This document shows, piece after piece, positions 20,365 through 33,300 of a stretch of DNA of 64,000 nucleotides; positions within the stretch are counted from its first letter, which is position 1, and the number at the start of each line of letters is the position of its first letter. Position numbers and translations under genes: made by a program. Under the pieces are notes generated by a model. That model was given only the letters and a program-made list of their open reading frames with translations, did no database searches and was not told the DNA's origin. The stretch covers positions 6,006,373 to 6,070,372 of the forward strand of contig JACTAT010000039.1 in NCBI GenBank assembly GCA_014526335.1. Reading direction: 5' to 3'. This DNA comes from Chrysaora quinquecirrha. Lineage: Eukaryota > Cnidaria > Scyphozoa > Semaeostomeae > Pelagiidae.

Positions 20365-21319
20365 ACTTTAGATTTAAGTAGAAAACGAGGGGAATTTAAA
20401 GCTCACACACTTGGTATCTGCCGGGGGGCGGGATATCTGGGGGATGCCCCCCACAGAAGTTAGATACAGATACAGTAATTTTCCGTCTCCGTTTTCCATT
20501 AATTTCTTGAAAATGTTGATGGCCGGAGATGTCATGATGCCTTATTTGAAATATTGCCTTAACTTTTAAACCTGCAGTGCCTATTGAAATCAATTAAATA
20601 ACGTATCGTCCACTCGGCTTCTCTTCCTAAGCCCTTACAGCCTACTTCCCCTCAATAATCATTTATCCTTCAATGTTTTATAAAGGTGACTCAGGCCTTT
20701 ACAGAATAGCTTGTATTCCGATTTTATCAAGCTACAAACACTAAGCGAAAATGAACCTTCTGCATTAATCACCTTGTTAAATAGATTTGTTGTATAAGCT
20801 ATAGTTTTCACCAGCTTAAAATAGCAGACGTTTCCCCTTACGTAGAAGTTTCCCTTTAAATGGCAGACATGTAGAAAACCAGGGAAAGATTCCATATTTA
20901 CTCGAATGAACGTTCTTATGTATTCGAGTAAATACGATACCTCAGCTGTAATGTATTCAAATTGTCAGTCTGTAGTAGCTAAAGGTCTTAGCTAAAACAT
21001 TCAAATGGAATGAAATTGACAGAACTGTATGTATTAAAGCTAAGTTCCGTTCCTTATTAACTGTTGATACAGTATACTGCTAATGCATTATAAGAAATGA
21101 TACAATTGTATTTCAATTTATCGTATACTTGAATATGAAGATAACTTTTGTTCTCTTTATTTATATCCATTCTATTCACAGTACACCAATTGTGTGTATT
21201 GCCACAAAAAGGGGCCATACTGGAAATGGGCTAAAAGATCATACTGGTTGTTGGACTCAGATGGCACACGGGATTCACAACGGTACCAGGACACAGGATC
21301 AGGGATGCAGAATAGAGGG
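20365..21319. other. 3' flank of the Kv gene up to the satellite
   Basis: Presumed Kv 3' untranslated region, then AT-rich sequence. No canonical AATAAA was found close to the stop. No gene or repeat was recognised before the satellite begins. Confidence 0.5.
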
Positions 21320-24300
21320 GGCAAGGAGAGCCTTGCCAAATAGCCGAAAATTTCAAAAATCAGGGCTTTTGAAAACTGCCTATTTTCTTCAAAAATACTT
21401 ATCAATAACCCTCTGAATAGCCTCAAGAGGATTAATAGCTAAAGCAATTTTCCATCAGATATAAATGTATTGGGACAAAAACTTTCTCTCAAAAGTCGAC
21501 AAAAAGGCAAGTCTATAACCTTGCCAAAAGGCCCAAAATCGGCCAAATTCAAGGGCTTTGAAAAATTCAATTTTTCTTCATAAATAGTTCCCAAAGGCTA
21601 CCAGATACCCCCTAATCTGCCTCTAGGGGATATACAAAACATTTTTCCATAAAAATAACTCCAAATTAGGAGAAAAAAATTCTCTCAAAAAATCGCCAAA
21701 AAGGCAAGTCTATAGCCTTGCCAAATGGCCAAAAGTCGGCCAAATTCAAGGGTTTTGAAAAATTCAATTTTTCTTCATAAATAATTCCCAAAAGCTGCAA
21801 GATACCCCCTAATCTGCCTCTAGAGGGTATACAGAGTATTTTTCTATCAAAATAACTCCAATTTGGGAGAAAAAATTTCTCTCAAAAAATCGCCAAAAAG
21901 GCAAGTCTATAGCCTTGCCAAATGGCCAAAAATCGGCCAAATTCAAGGGTTTTGAAAAATTCAATTTTTCTTCATAAATAGTTCCCAAAAGCTGCCAGAT
22001 ACCCCCTAATCTGCCTCTAGAGGGTATACAGAGCATTTTTCTATCAAACTAACTCCAATTTGGGCGAAAAAAATTCTCTCAAAAAATAGTCAAAAAGGCA
22101 AGTCTATAGCCTTGCCAAATGGCCAAAAATGGGACAAATTCAAGGGTTTCGAAAAATTCAATTTTTCTTCATAAATAATTCCCAAAAGCTGCAAGATACC
22201 CCCTAATCTGCCTCTAGAGGGTATACAGAGTATTTTTCTATCAAAATAACTCCAATTTGGGAGAAAAAATTTCTCTCAAAAAATCGCCAAAAAGGCAAGT
22301 CTATAGCCATGCCAAATGGCCAAAAATCGGCCAAATTCAAGGGTTTTGAAAAATTCAATTTTTCTTCATAAATAGTTCCCAAAAGCTGCCAGATACCCCC
22401 TAATCTGCCTCTAGAGGGTATACAGAGCATTTTTCTATCAAAATAACTCCAGTTTGGGAGAAAAAAATTCCCTCAAAAAATCGCCAAAAAGGCAAGTCTA
22501 TAGCATTGCCAAATAGCCAAAAATCGGCCAAATTCAAGGGTTTTGAAAAATTCAATTTTTCTTCACAAATAGTTCCCAGAAGATGCCAGATACCCCCAAA
22601 TCTGCCTCTAGAGGGTATACAGAGTATTTTTCTATCAAAATAACTCCAATTTGGGAGAAAAAAATTCCTTCAAAAAAACGTCAAAAAGGCAAGTCTATAG
22701 CCTTGCCAAATGGCCAAAAATCGGCCAAATTCAAAGGTTTTGAAAAATTCAATTTTTCTTCATAAAAAGTTCCCAAAAGCTGCCAGATACCCCCCTAATC
22801 TGCCTCTAGAGGTTATACAGAGTATTTTTCTATCAAACTAGCGCCAATTTGGGAGAAAAAGATTCTCTCAAAAAATCGCCAAAAAGGCAAGCCTATAGCC
22901 TTGCCAAATGGCCAAAAATCGGCCAAATTCGAGGGTTTTGAAAAATTCAATTTTTCTTCATAAATAAGTCCCAAAAGCTGCCAGATACCCCTAATCTGCC
23001 TCTAGAGTGTATAAAGAGTATTTTTCTATCAAAATAACTCCAATTTGGAAGAAAAAAATTCAATTAAAAAATCACCAAAAAGGCAAGTCTATAGCCTTGC
23101 CAAATGGCCAAAAATCGGCCAAATTAAAGGGTTTTGAAAAATTCAATTTTTCTTCATAAATAGTTCCCAAAGCTGCCAGATAACCCCCAAATCTGCCTCT
23201 AGAGGGTATACAGAGTATTTTACTATCAAACTAACTCCAATTTGGGAGAAAAAAATTCCCTCAAAAAATCGCCAAAAGGCAAGTCTATAGCCTTGCCAAA
23301 TGGCCAAAAATCGGCCAAATTCAAGGGTTTTGAAAAATTCAATTTTTCTTCATAAAAAGTTCCCTAAAGCTGCCAGATACCCCTAATCTGCATCTAGAGG
23401 GTATACAGAGTATTTTTCTATCAAACTAACTCCAATTTGGGAGAAAAAATTCTCTCAAAAATCGCCAAAAGGCAAGTCTATAGCCTTGCCAAATGGCCAA
23501 AATCCGCCAAATTCAAGGGTTTTGAAAAATTCAATTTTCTTCATAAATAGTTCCCAAAAGCTGCCAGATACCCCTAATCTGCCTCTAGAGGGTATACAGA
23601 GTATTTTTCTATCAAAATAACTCCAATTTGGAAAAAAATTCCATCAAAAATCGCCAAAAAAGTTCCTTGCCAAATAGCCAAAAATCGCCAAATTCAAGGG
23701 TTTTGAAAAATTCAATTTTTCTTCATAAATAGTTCCCAAAAGCTGCCAGATACCCCTAATCTGCCTCTTGAGGGTATACAGAGTATTTTTCTATCAAAAT
23801 AACTCCAATTTGAAAGAAAAAATTCCTCAAAAATCGCCAAAAAGGCAAGTCTATAGCCTTGCCAAATGGCCAAAAATCGGCCAAATTCAAGGGTTTTGAA
23901 AATTCAATTTTTCTTCATAAATAATTCCCAAAAGCTGCCAGATACCCCCTAATCTGCCTCTAGAGGGTATACAGAGTATTTTCCTATCAAAATAACTCCA
24001 ATTTGAAAGAAAAAATTCCCTCAAAAATCGCCAAAAGGCAAGTCTATAGCCTTGCCAAATGGCCAAAAATCGGCCAAATTCAAGGGTTTTGAAAATTCAA
24101 TTTTTCTTCATAAATAGTTCCCAAAAGCTGCCAGATACCCCTAATCTGCCTCTAGAGGGTATACAGAGTATTTTTCTATCAAAATAACTCCAATTTGGAA
24201 GAAAAAAATTCAATCAAAAAATCGCCAAAAAGGCAAGTCTATAGCCTTGCCAAATGGCCAAAAATCGGCCAAATTCAAGGGTTTTGAAAAATTCAATTTT

Positions 24301-27300
24301 TCTTCATAAATAGTTCCCAAAAGCTGCCAGATACCCCCTAATCTGCCTCTAGAGGGTATACAGAGTATTTTCTATCAAAATAACTCCAATTTGGAAGAAA
24401 AAATTCAATCAAAAATCGCCAAAAGGCAAGTCTATAGCCTTGCCAAATGGCCAAAAATCAGCCAAATTCAAGGGTTTTGAAAATTCAATTTTCTTCATAA
24501 ATAGTTCCCAAAGCTGCCAGATACCCCCTAATCTGCCTCTAGAGGGTATACAGAGTATTTTTCTATCAAAATAACTCTAATTTGGAGAAAAAAATTCCAT
24601 CAAAAAATCGCAAAAACGGCAAGTCTATAGCCTTGCCAAATGGCCAAAAATCGACCAAATTCAAAGGTTTTGAAAAATTCAATTTTTCTTCATAAATAGT
24701 TCCCAAAAGCTGCCAGATACCCCTAATATGCCTCTAGAGTGTATAAAGAGTATTTTTCTATCAAAATAACTCGAATTTGGAAGAAAAAAATTCAATCAAA
24801 AAATCGCCAAAAAGGCAAGTATAGCCTTGCCAAATGGCCAAAAATCGGCCAAATTCAAGGGTTTTGAAGAATTCAATTTTTCTTCATAAATATTTCCCAA
24901 AAGCTGACAGATACCCCCTGATCTGCCCCTAGAGTGTATACAGAGTATTTTTCTATCAAAATAACTCCAATTTGGAGAAAAAAATTCCCTCAAAAAATCG
25001 CCAAAAAGGCAAGTCTATAGCCTTGCCAAATAGACAAAAATCGGCCAAATTCAATGGTTTTGAAAAATTCAATTTTTCTTCATAAATAGTTCCCAAAAGC
25101 TGCCAGATATCCCCTAATCTGCCCCTAGAGGGTATACAGAGTATTTTTCTATCAAAACAACTCAAATTTGAAAGAAAAAAATTCCCTCAAAAAATCGCAA
25201 AAAGGCAAGTCTATAGCCTTGCCAAATAGCCAAAAATCGGCCAAACTCAAGGGTTTTGATAAATTCAATTTTTCTTCATAAATAGTTCCCAAAAGCTGCC
25301 AGATACTCCCTAATCTGCCTCTAGAGGGTATACAGAGTATTTTTGTATCAAAATAACTCCAATTTGGGAGAAAAAAATTCCCTCAAAAGATCGCCAAAAA
25401 GGCAAGTCTATAGCCTTGCCAAATGGCCAAAAATCGGCCAAATTCAAGGGTTTTGAAAAATTCAATTTTTCTTCATAAATAGTTCCCAAAAGCTGCCAGA
25501 TATCCCCCTAATCTGCCTCTAGAGGGTATACAGAGTATTTTTCTATCAAGCTAACTCCAATTTGGAAGAAAAAAATTCAATCAAAAAATCGCCAAAAAGG
25601 CAAGTCTATAGCCTTGCCAAATGGCCAAAAATCGGCCAAATTCAAGGGTTTTGAAAAATTCAATTTTTCTTCATAAATAGTTCCCAAAAGCTGCCAGATA
25701 CCCCCTAATCTGCCTCTAGAGGGTATACAGAGTATTTTTCTATCAAAATAACTCCAATTTGGAAGAAAAAAATTCAATCAAAAAATCGCCAAAAAGGCAA
25801 GTCTATAGCCTTGCCAAATGGCCAAAAATCGGCCAAATTCAAGGGTTTCGAAAAATTCAATTTTTCTTCATAAATAGATCCCAAAAGCTGCCAGATACCC
25901 CCTAATCTGCCTCTAGAGGGTATACAGAGTATTTTTCGATCAAAATAACTCTAATTTGGAGAAAAAAATTCCATCAAAAAATCGCCAAAACGGCAAGTCT
26001 ATAGCCTTTCCAAATGGCCAAAAATCGACCAAATTCAAAGGTTTTGAAAAATTCAATTTTTCTTCATAAATAGTTCCCAAAAGCTGCCAGATACCCCTAA
26101 TATGCCTCTAGAGGGTATACAGAGTATTTTTCTATCAAAATAACTCCAATTTGGAAGAAAAAAATTCAATCAAAAAATCGCCAAAAAGGCAAGTCTATAG
26201 CCTTGCCAAATGGCCAAAAATCGGCCAAATTCAAGGGTTTTGAAAAATTCAATTTTTCTTCATAAATAGTTCCCAAAAGCTGCCAGATACCCCCTAATCT
26301 GCCCCTAGAGGGTATACAGAGTATTTTTCTATCAAAACAACTCAAATTTGAAAGAAAAAAATTCCCTCAAAAATCGCAAAAAGGCAAGTCTATAGCCTTG
26401 CCAAATGGCCAAAAATCGGCCAAATTCAAGGGTTTTAAAAAATTCAATTTTTCTTCATAAATAGTTCCCAAAAGCTGCCAGATACCCCCCTAATCTGCCT
26501 CTAGAGGGTATACAGAGTCTTTTACTATCAAACTAACTCCAATTTGGGAAAAAAATTCCCTCAAAAAATCGCCAAAAAGGCAAGTCTATAGCCTTGCCAA
26601 ATAGCCAAAAATCGGCCAAATTCAAGGGTTTTGAAAAATTCAATTTTTCTTCATAAATAGTTCCCAAAAGCTGCCAGATATCCCCTAATCTGCCCCTAGA
26701 GGGTATACAAAGTATTTTTATATCAAATTAACTAAAAGTTGGAAGAACAAAATTCCCTCAAAAAATCGCCAAAAAGGCAAGTCTACAGCCTCGCCAAATG
26801 GCCAAAAATCGGCCAAATTCAAGGGTTTTGAAAAATTCAATTTTTCTTCATAAATATTTCCCAAAAGCTGCCAGATACCCCCCTAATCTGCCTCTAGAGG
26901 GTATACAGAGTATTTTCCTATCAAACTAACTCCAATTTGGGAGAAAAAATTCCCTCAAAAATCGCCAAAAGGCAAGTCTATAGCCTTGCCAAATAGCCAA
27001 AAATCGGCCAAATTCAAGGGTTTTGAAAAATTCAATTTTTCTTCATAAATAGTTCCCAAAAGCTACCAGATACCCCTAATCTGCCTCTAGAGGGTATACA
27101 GAGTATTTTGCTATCAAAATAACTCCAATTTGGAGAAAAAATTCCATCAAAAAATCGCCAAAAAGGCAAGTTTATAGCCTTGCCAAATAGCCAAAAATCG
27201 GCCAAATTCAAGGGTTTTGAAAAATTCAATTTTTCTTCATAAATAGTTCCCAAAAGCTGCCAGATACCCCTAATCTGCCTCTAGAGGGTATACAGAGTAT

Positions 27301-30300
27301 TTTCTATCAAACTAACTCCAATTTGGGAGAAAAAATTCCCTCAAAAATCGCCAAAAGGCAAGTCTATAGCCTTGCCAAATGGCCAAAAATCGGCCAAATT
27401 CAAGGGTTTTGAAAAATTCAATTTTCTTCATAAATAGTTCCCAAAAGCTGCCAGATACCCCTAATCTGCCTCTAGAGGGTATACAGAGTATTTTTCTATC
27501 AAAATAACTCCAATTTGGAAGAAAAAATTCCCTCAAAAAATCGCCAAAAAGGCAAGTCTATAGCCTTGCCAAATGGCCAAAAATCGGCCAAATTCAAGGG
27601 TTTTGAAAAATTCAATTTTTCTTCATAAATAGTTCCCAAAAGCTGCCAGATACCCCCTAATCTGCCTCTAGAGGGTATACAGAGTATTTTCTATCAAACT
27701 AACTCCAATTTGGGAGAAAAAATTCCCTCAAAAAATCGCCAAAAAGGCAAGTCTATAGCCTTGCCAAATAGCCAAAAATCGGCCAAATTCAAGGGTTTTG
27801 AAAAATTCAATTTTCTTCATAAATAGTTCCCAAAAGCTGCCAGATACCCCTAATCTGCCTCTAGAGGGTATACAGAGTATTTTTCTATCAAACTAACTCC
27901 AATTTGGAAGAAAAAAATTCCCTCAAAAATCGCCAAAAGGCAAGTCTATAGCCTTGCCAAATGGCCAAAAATCGGCCAAATTCAAGGGTTTTGAAAAATT
28001 CAATTTTTCTTCATAAATAGTTCCCAAAAGCTGCCAGATACCCCCCTAATCTGCCTCTAGAGGGTATACAGAGTATTTTCCTATCAAACTAACTCCAATT
28101 TGGGAGAAAAAAATTCCCTCAAAAAATCGCCAAAAAGGCAAGTCTATAGCCTTGCCAAATGGCCAAAAATCGGCCAAATTCAAGGGTTTTGAAAAATTCA
28201 ATTTTCTTCATAAATAGTTCCCAAAAGCTGCCAGATACTCCCTAATCTGCCTCTAGAGGGTATACAGAGTATTTTTCTATCAAACTAACTCCAATTTGGG
28301 AGAAAAAAATTCCCTCAAAAAATCGCCAAAAAGGCAAGTCTATAGCCTTGCCAAATGGCCAAAAATCGGCCAAATTCAAGGGTTTTGAAAAATTCAATTT
28401 TTCTTCATAAATAGTTCCCAAAAGCTGCCAGATACCCCTAATCTGCCTCTAGAGGGTATACAGAGTATTTTCTATCAAACTAACTCCAATTTGGGAGAAA
28501 AAATTCCCTCAAAAATCGCCAAAAGGCAAGTCTATAGCCTTGCCAAATGGCCAAAAATCGGCCAAATTCAAGGGTTTTGAAAAATTCAATTTTTCTTCAT
28601 AAATAGTTCCCAAAAGCTGCCAGATACCCCTAATCTGCCTCTAGAGGGTATACAGAGTATTTTTCTATCAAACTAACTCCAATTTGGGAGAAAAAATTCT
28701 CTCCAAAAATCGCCAAAAAGGCAAGTCTATAGCCTTGCCAAATGGCCAAAAATCGGCCAAATTCAAGGGTTTTGAAAAATTCAATTTTTCTTCATAAATA
28801 GTTCCCAAAAGCTGCCAGATACCCCTAATCTGCCTCTAGAGGGTATACAGAGTATTTTCTATCAAAATAACTCCAATTTGGAAGAAAAAATTCCCTCAAA
28901 AATCGCCAAAAAGGCAAGTCTATAGCCTTGCCAAATGGCCAAAAATCGGCCAAATTCAAGGGTTTTGAAAAATTCAATTTTTCTTCATAAATAGTTCCCA
29001 AAAGCTGCCAGATACCCCCCTAATCTGCCTCTAGAGGGTATACAGAGTATTTTACTATCAAACTAACTCCAATTTGGGAGAAAAAAATTCCCTCAAAAAA
29101 TCGCCAAAAAGGCAAGTCTATAGCCTTGCCAAATAGCCAAAAATCGGCCAAATTCAAGGGTTTTGAAAAATTCAATTTTTCTTCATAAATAGTTCCCAAA
29201 AGCTGCCAGATATCCCCTAATCTGCCCCTAGAGGGTATACAAAGTATTTTTATATCAAATTAACTAAAATTTGGAAGAACAAAATTCCCTCAAAAAATCG
29301 CCAAAAAGGCAAGTCTATAGCCTTGCCAAATGGCCAAAAATCGGCCAAATTCAAGGGTTTTGAAAAATTCAATTTTTCTTCATAAATAGTTCCAAAAGCT
29401 GCCAGATACCCCCCTAATCTGCCTCTAGAGGGTATACAGAGTATTTTCCTATCAAACTAACTCCAATTTGGGAGAGAAAAATTCCCTCAAAAAATCGCCA
29501 AAAAGGCAAGTCTATAGCCTTGCCAAATGGCCAAAAATCGGCCAAATTCAAGGGTTTTGAAAAATTCAATTTTTCTTCATAAAGAGTTCCCTAAAGCTGC
29601 CAGATACCCCCTAATCTGCATCTAGAGGGTATACAGAGTATTTTTCTATCAAACTAACTCCAATTTGGGAGAAAAAAATTCCCTCAAATAATCGCCAAAT
29701 TCAAGGGTTTTGAAAAATTCAATTTTTCTTCATAAATAGTTCCCAAAAGCTGCCAGATACCCCTAATCTGCCTCTAAGTCTATAGCCTTGCCAAATGGCC
29801 AAAAATCCGCCAAATTCAAGGGTTTTGAAAAATTCAACTTTTCTTCATAAATAGTTCCCAAAAGCTGCCAGATACTCCCTAATCTGCATCTAGAGGGTAT
29901 ACAGAGTATTTTTCTATCAAACTAACTCCAATTTGGAAGAAAAAAATTCAATCAAAAAATCACCAAAAAGGCAAGTCTATAGCCTTGCCAAATGGCCAAA
30001 AATCGGCCAAATTAAAGGGTTTTGAAAAATTCAATTTTTCTTCATAAATAGTTCCCAAAGCTGCCAGATAACCCCCAAATCTGCCTCTAGAGGGTATACA
30101 GAGTATTTTTCTATCAAACTAACTCGAATTTGGGAGGAAAAGAAAATTCTCTCAAAAAATCGCCAAAAAGGCAAGTCTATAGCGTTGCCAAATAGCCAAA
30201 AATCGGCCAAATTCAAGGGTTTTGAAAAATTCAATTTTTCTTCATAAATAGTTCCCAAAAGCTGCCAGATACCCCTAATCTGCCTCTAGAGGGTATACAG

Positions 30301-33300
30301 AGTATTTTTCTATCAAACTAACTCAAATTTGGGAGAAAAAAAATTCTCTCAAAAAATCGCCAAAAAGGCAAGTCTATAGCCTTGCCAAATGGCCAAAAAT
30401 CGGCCAAATTCAAGGGTTTTGAAAAATTCAATTTTTCTTCATAAATAGTTCCCAAAAGCTGCCAGATACCCCCCTAATCTGCCTCTAGAGGGTATACAGA
30501 GTATTTTTCTATCAAACTAACTCCAATTTGGGAGAAAAAATTCCCTCAAAAATCGCCAAAAGGCAAGTCTATAGCCTTGCCAAATGGCCAAAAATCGGCC
30601 AAATTCAAGGGTTTTAAAAAATTCAATTTTTCTTCATAAATAGTTCCCAAAAGCTGCCAGATACCCCCCTAATCTGCCTCTAGAGGGTATACAGAGTCTT
30701 TTACTATCAAACTAACTCCAATTTGGGAGAAAAAATTCCCTCAAAAATCGCCAAAAGGCAAGTCTATAGCCTTGCCAAATGGCCAAAAATCGGCCAAATT
30801 CAAGGGTTTTGAAAAATTCAATTTTTCTTCATAAATAGTTCCCAAAAGCTGCCAGATACCCCTAATCTGCCTCTAGAGGGTATACAGAGTATTTTTCTAT
30901 CAAATTAACTCCAATTTGGAAGAAAAAATTCCCTCAAAAATCGCCAAAAGGCAAGTCTATAGCCTTGCCAAATGGCCAAAAATCGGCCAAATTCAAGGGT
31001 TTTGAAAAATTCAATTTTCTTCATAAATAGTTCCCAAAAGCTGCCAGATACCCCTAATCTGCCTCTAGAGGGTATACAGAGTATTTTTCTATCAAACTAA
31101 CTCCAATTTGGGAGAAAAAATTCCCTCAAAAATCGCCAAAAGGCAAGTCTATAGCCTTGCCAAATGGCCAAAAATCGGCCAAATTCAAGGGTTTTGAAAA
31201 ATTCAATTTTTCTTCATAAATAGTTCCCAAAAGCTGCCAGATACCCCCTAATCTGCATCTAGAGGGTATACAGAGTATTTTTCTATCAAACTAACTCCAA
31301 TTTGGGAGAAAAAAATTCCCTCAAAAAATCGCCAAAAAGGCAAGTCTATAGCCTTGCCAAATGGCCAAAAATCGGCCAAATTCAAGGGTTTTGAAAAATT
31401 CAATTTTTCTTCATAAATAGTTCCCAAAAGCTGCCAGATACCCCTAATCTGCCTCTAGAGGGTATACAGAGTATTTTTCTCTAATCTGCCTCTAGAGGGT
31501 ATACAGAGTATTTTTCTATCAAACTAACTCCAATTTGGAAGAAAAAAATTCAATCAAAAAATCACCAAAAAGGCAAGTCTATAGCCTTGCCAAATGGCCA
31601 AAAATCGGCCAAATTAAAGGGTTTTGAAAAATTCAATTTTTCTTCATAAATAGTTCCCAAAGCTGCCAGATAACCCCCAAATCTGCCTCTAGAGGGTATA
31701 CAGAGTATTTTTCTATCAAACTAACTCGAATTTGGGAGGAAAAGAAAATTCTCTCAAAAAATCGCCAAAAAGGCAAGTCTATAGCGTTGCCAAATAGCCA
31801 AAAATCGGCCAAATTCAAGGGTTTTGAAAAATTCAATTTTTCTTCATAAATAGTTCCCAAAAGCTGCCAGATACCCCCTAATCTGCCCCTAGAGGGTATA
31901 CAGAGTATTTTTCTATCAAAACAACTCCAATTTGAAAGAAAAAATTCCCTCAAAAAATCGCCAAAAGGCAAGTCTATAGCCTTGCCAAATGGCCAAAAAT
32001 CGGCCAAATTCAAGGGTTTTGAAAAATTCAATTTTTCTTCATAAATAGTTCCCAAAAGCTGCCAGATACCCCCCTAATCTGCCTCTAGAGGGTATACAGA
32101 GTATTTTTCTATCAAAATAACTCCAATTTGAAAGAAAAAATTCCCTCAAAAAATCGCCAAAAAGGCAAGTCTATAGCCTTGCCAAATGGCCAAAAATCGG
32201 CCAAATTCAAGGGTTTTGAAAAATTCAATTTTTCTTCATAAATAGTTCCCAAAAGCTGCCAGATACCCCCTAATCTGCCTCTTGAGGGTATACAGAGTAT
32301 TTTTCTATCAAAAAACTCCAATTTGAAAGAAAAAAATTCCCTCAAAAAATCGCCAAAAAGGCAAGTCTATAGCCTTGCCAAATGGCCAAAAATCGGCCAA
32401 ATTCAAGGGTTTTGAAAAATTCAATTTTTCTTCATAAATAGTTCCCAAAAGCTGCCAGATACCCCCTAATCTGCCTCTTGAGGGTATACAGAGTATTTTT
32501 TCTATCAAAAAACTCCAATTTGAAAGAAAAAAATTCCCTCAAAAAATCGCCAAAAAGGCAAGTCTATAGCCTTGCCAAATGGCCAAAAATCGGCCAAATT
32601 CAAGGGTTTTGAAAAATTCAATTTTTCTTCATAAATAATTCCCAAAAGCTGCCAGATACCCCCCTAATCTGCCTCTTGAGGGTATACAGAGTATTTTTCT
32701 ATCAAAATAACTCCAATTTGAAAGAAAAAAATTCCCTCAAAAAATCGCCAAAAAGGCAAGTCTATAGCCTTGCCAAATAGCCAAAAATCGGCCAAATTCA
32801 AGGGTTTTGAAAAATTCAATTTTTCTTCATAAATAGTTCCCAAAAGCTGCCAGATACCCCCTAATCTGCCTCTTGAGGGTATACAGAGTATTTTTCTATC
32901 AAAATAACTCAAATTTGGAAGAAAAAATTCCAATCAAAAATCGCCAAAAGGCAAGTCTATAGCCTTGCCAAATGGCCAAAAATCGGCCAAATTCAAGGGT
33001 TTTGAAAAATTCAATTTTTCTTCATAAATAGATCCCAAAAGCTGCCAGATACCCCTAATCTGCCTCTAGAGGGTATACAGAGTATTTTTCTATCAAACTA
33101 ACTCGAATTTGGGAGAAAAAAATTCTTTTAAAAATCGCCAAAAAGGCAAGTCTATAGCCTTGCCAAATAGCCAAAAATCGGCCAAATTCAAGGGTTTTGA
33201 AAAATTCAATTTTTCTTCATAAATAGTTTCCAAAAGCTAACAGATACCCCCTAATCTGCCTCTAGAGAGTATACAGAGCATTTTTTTTCAAAATAACTCC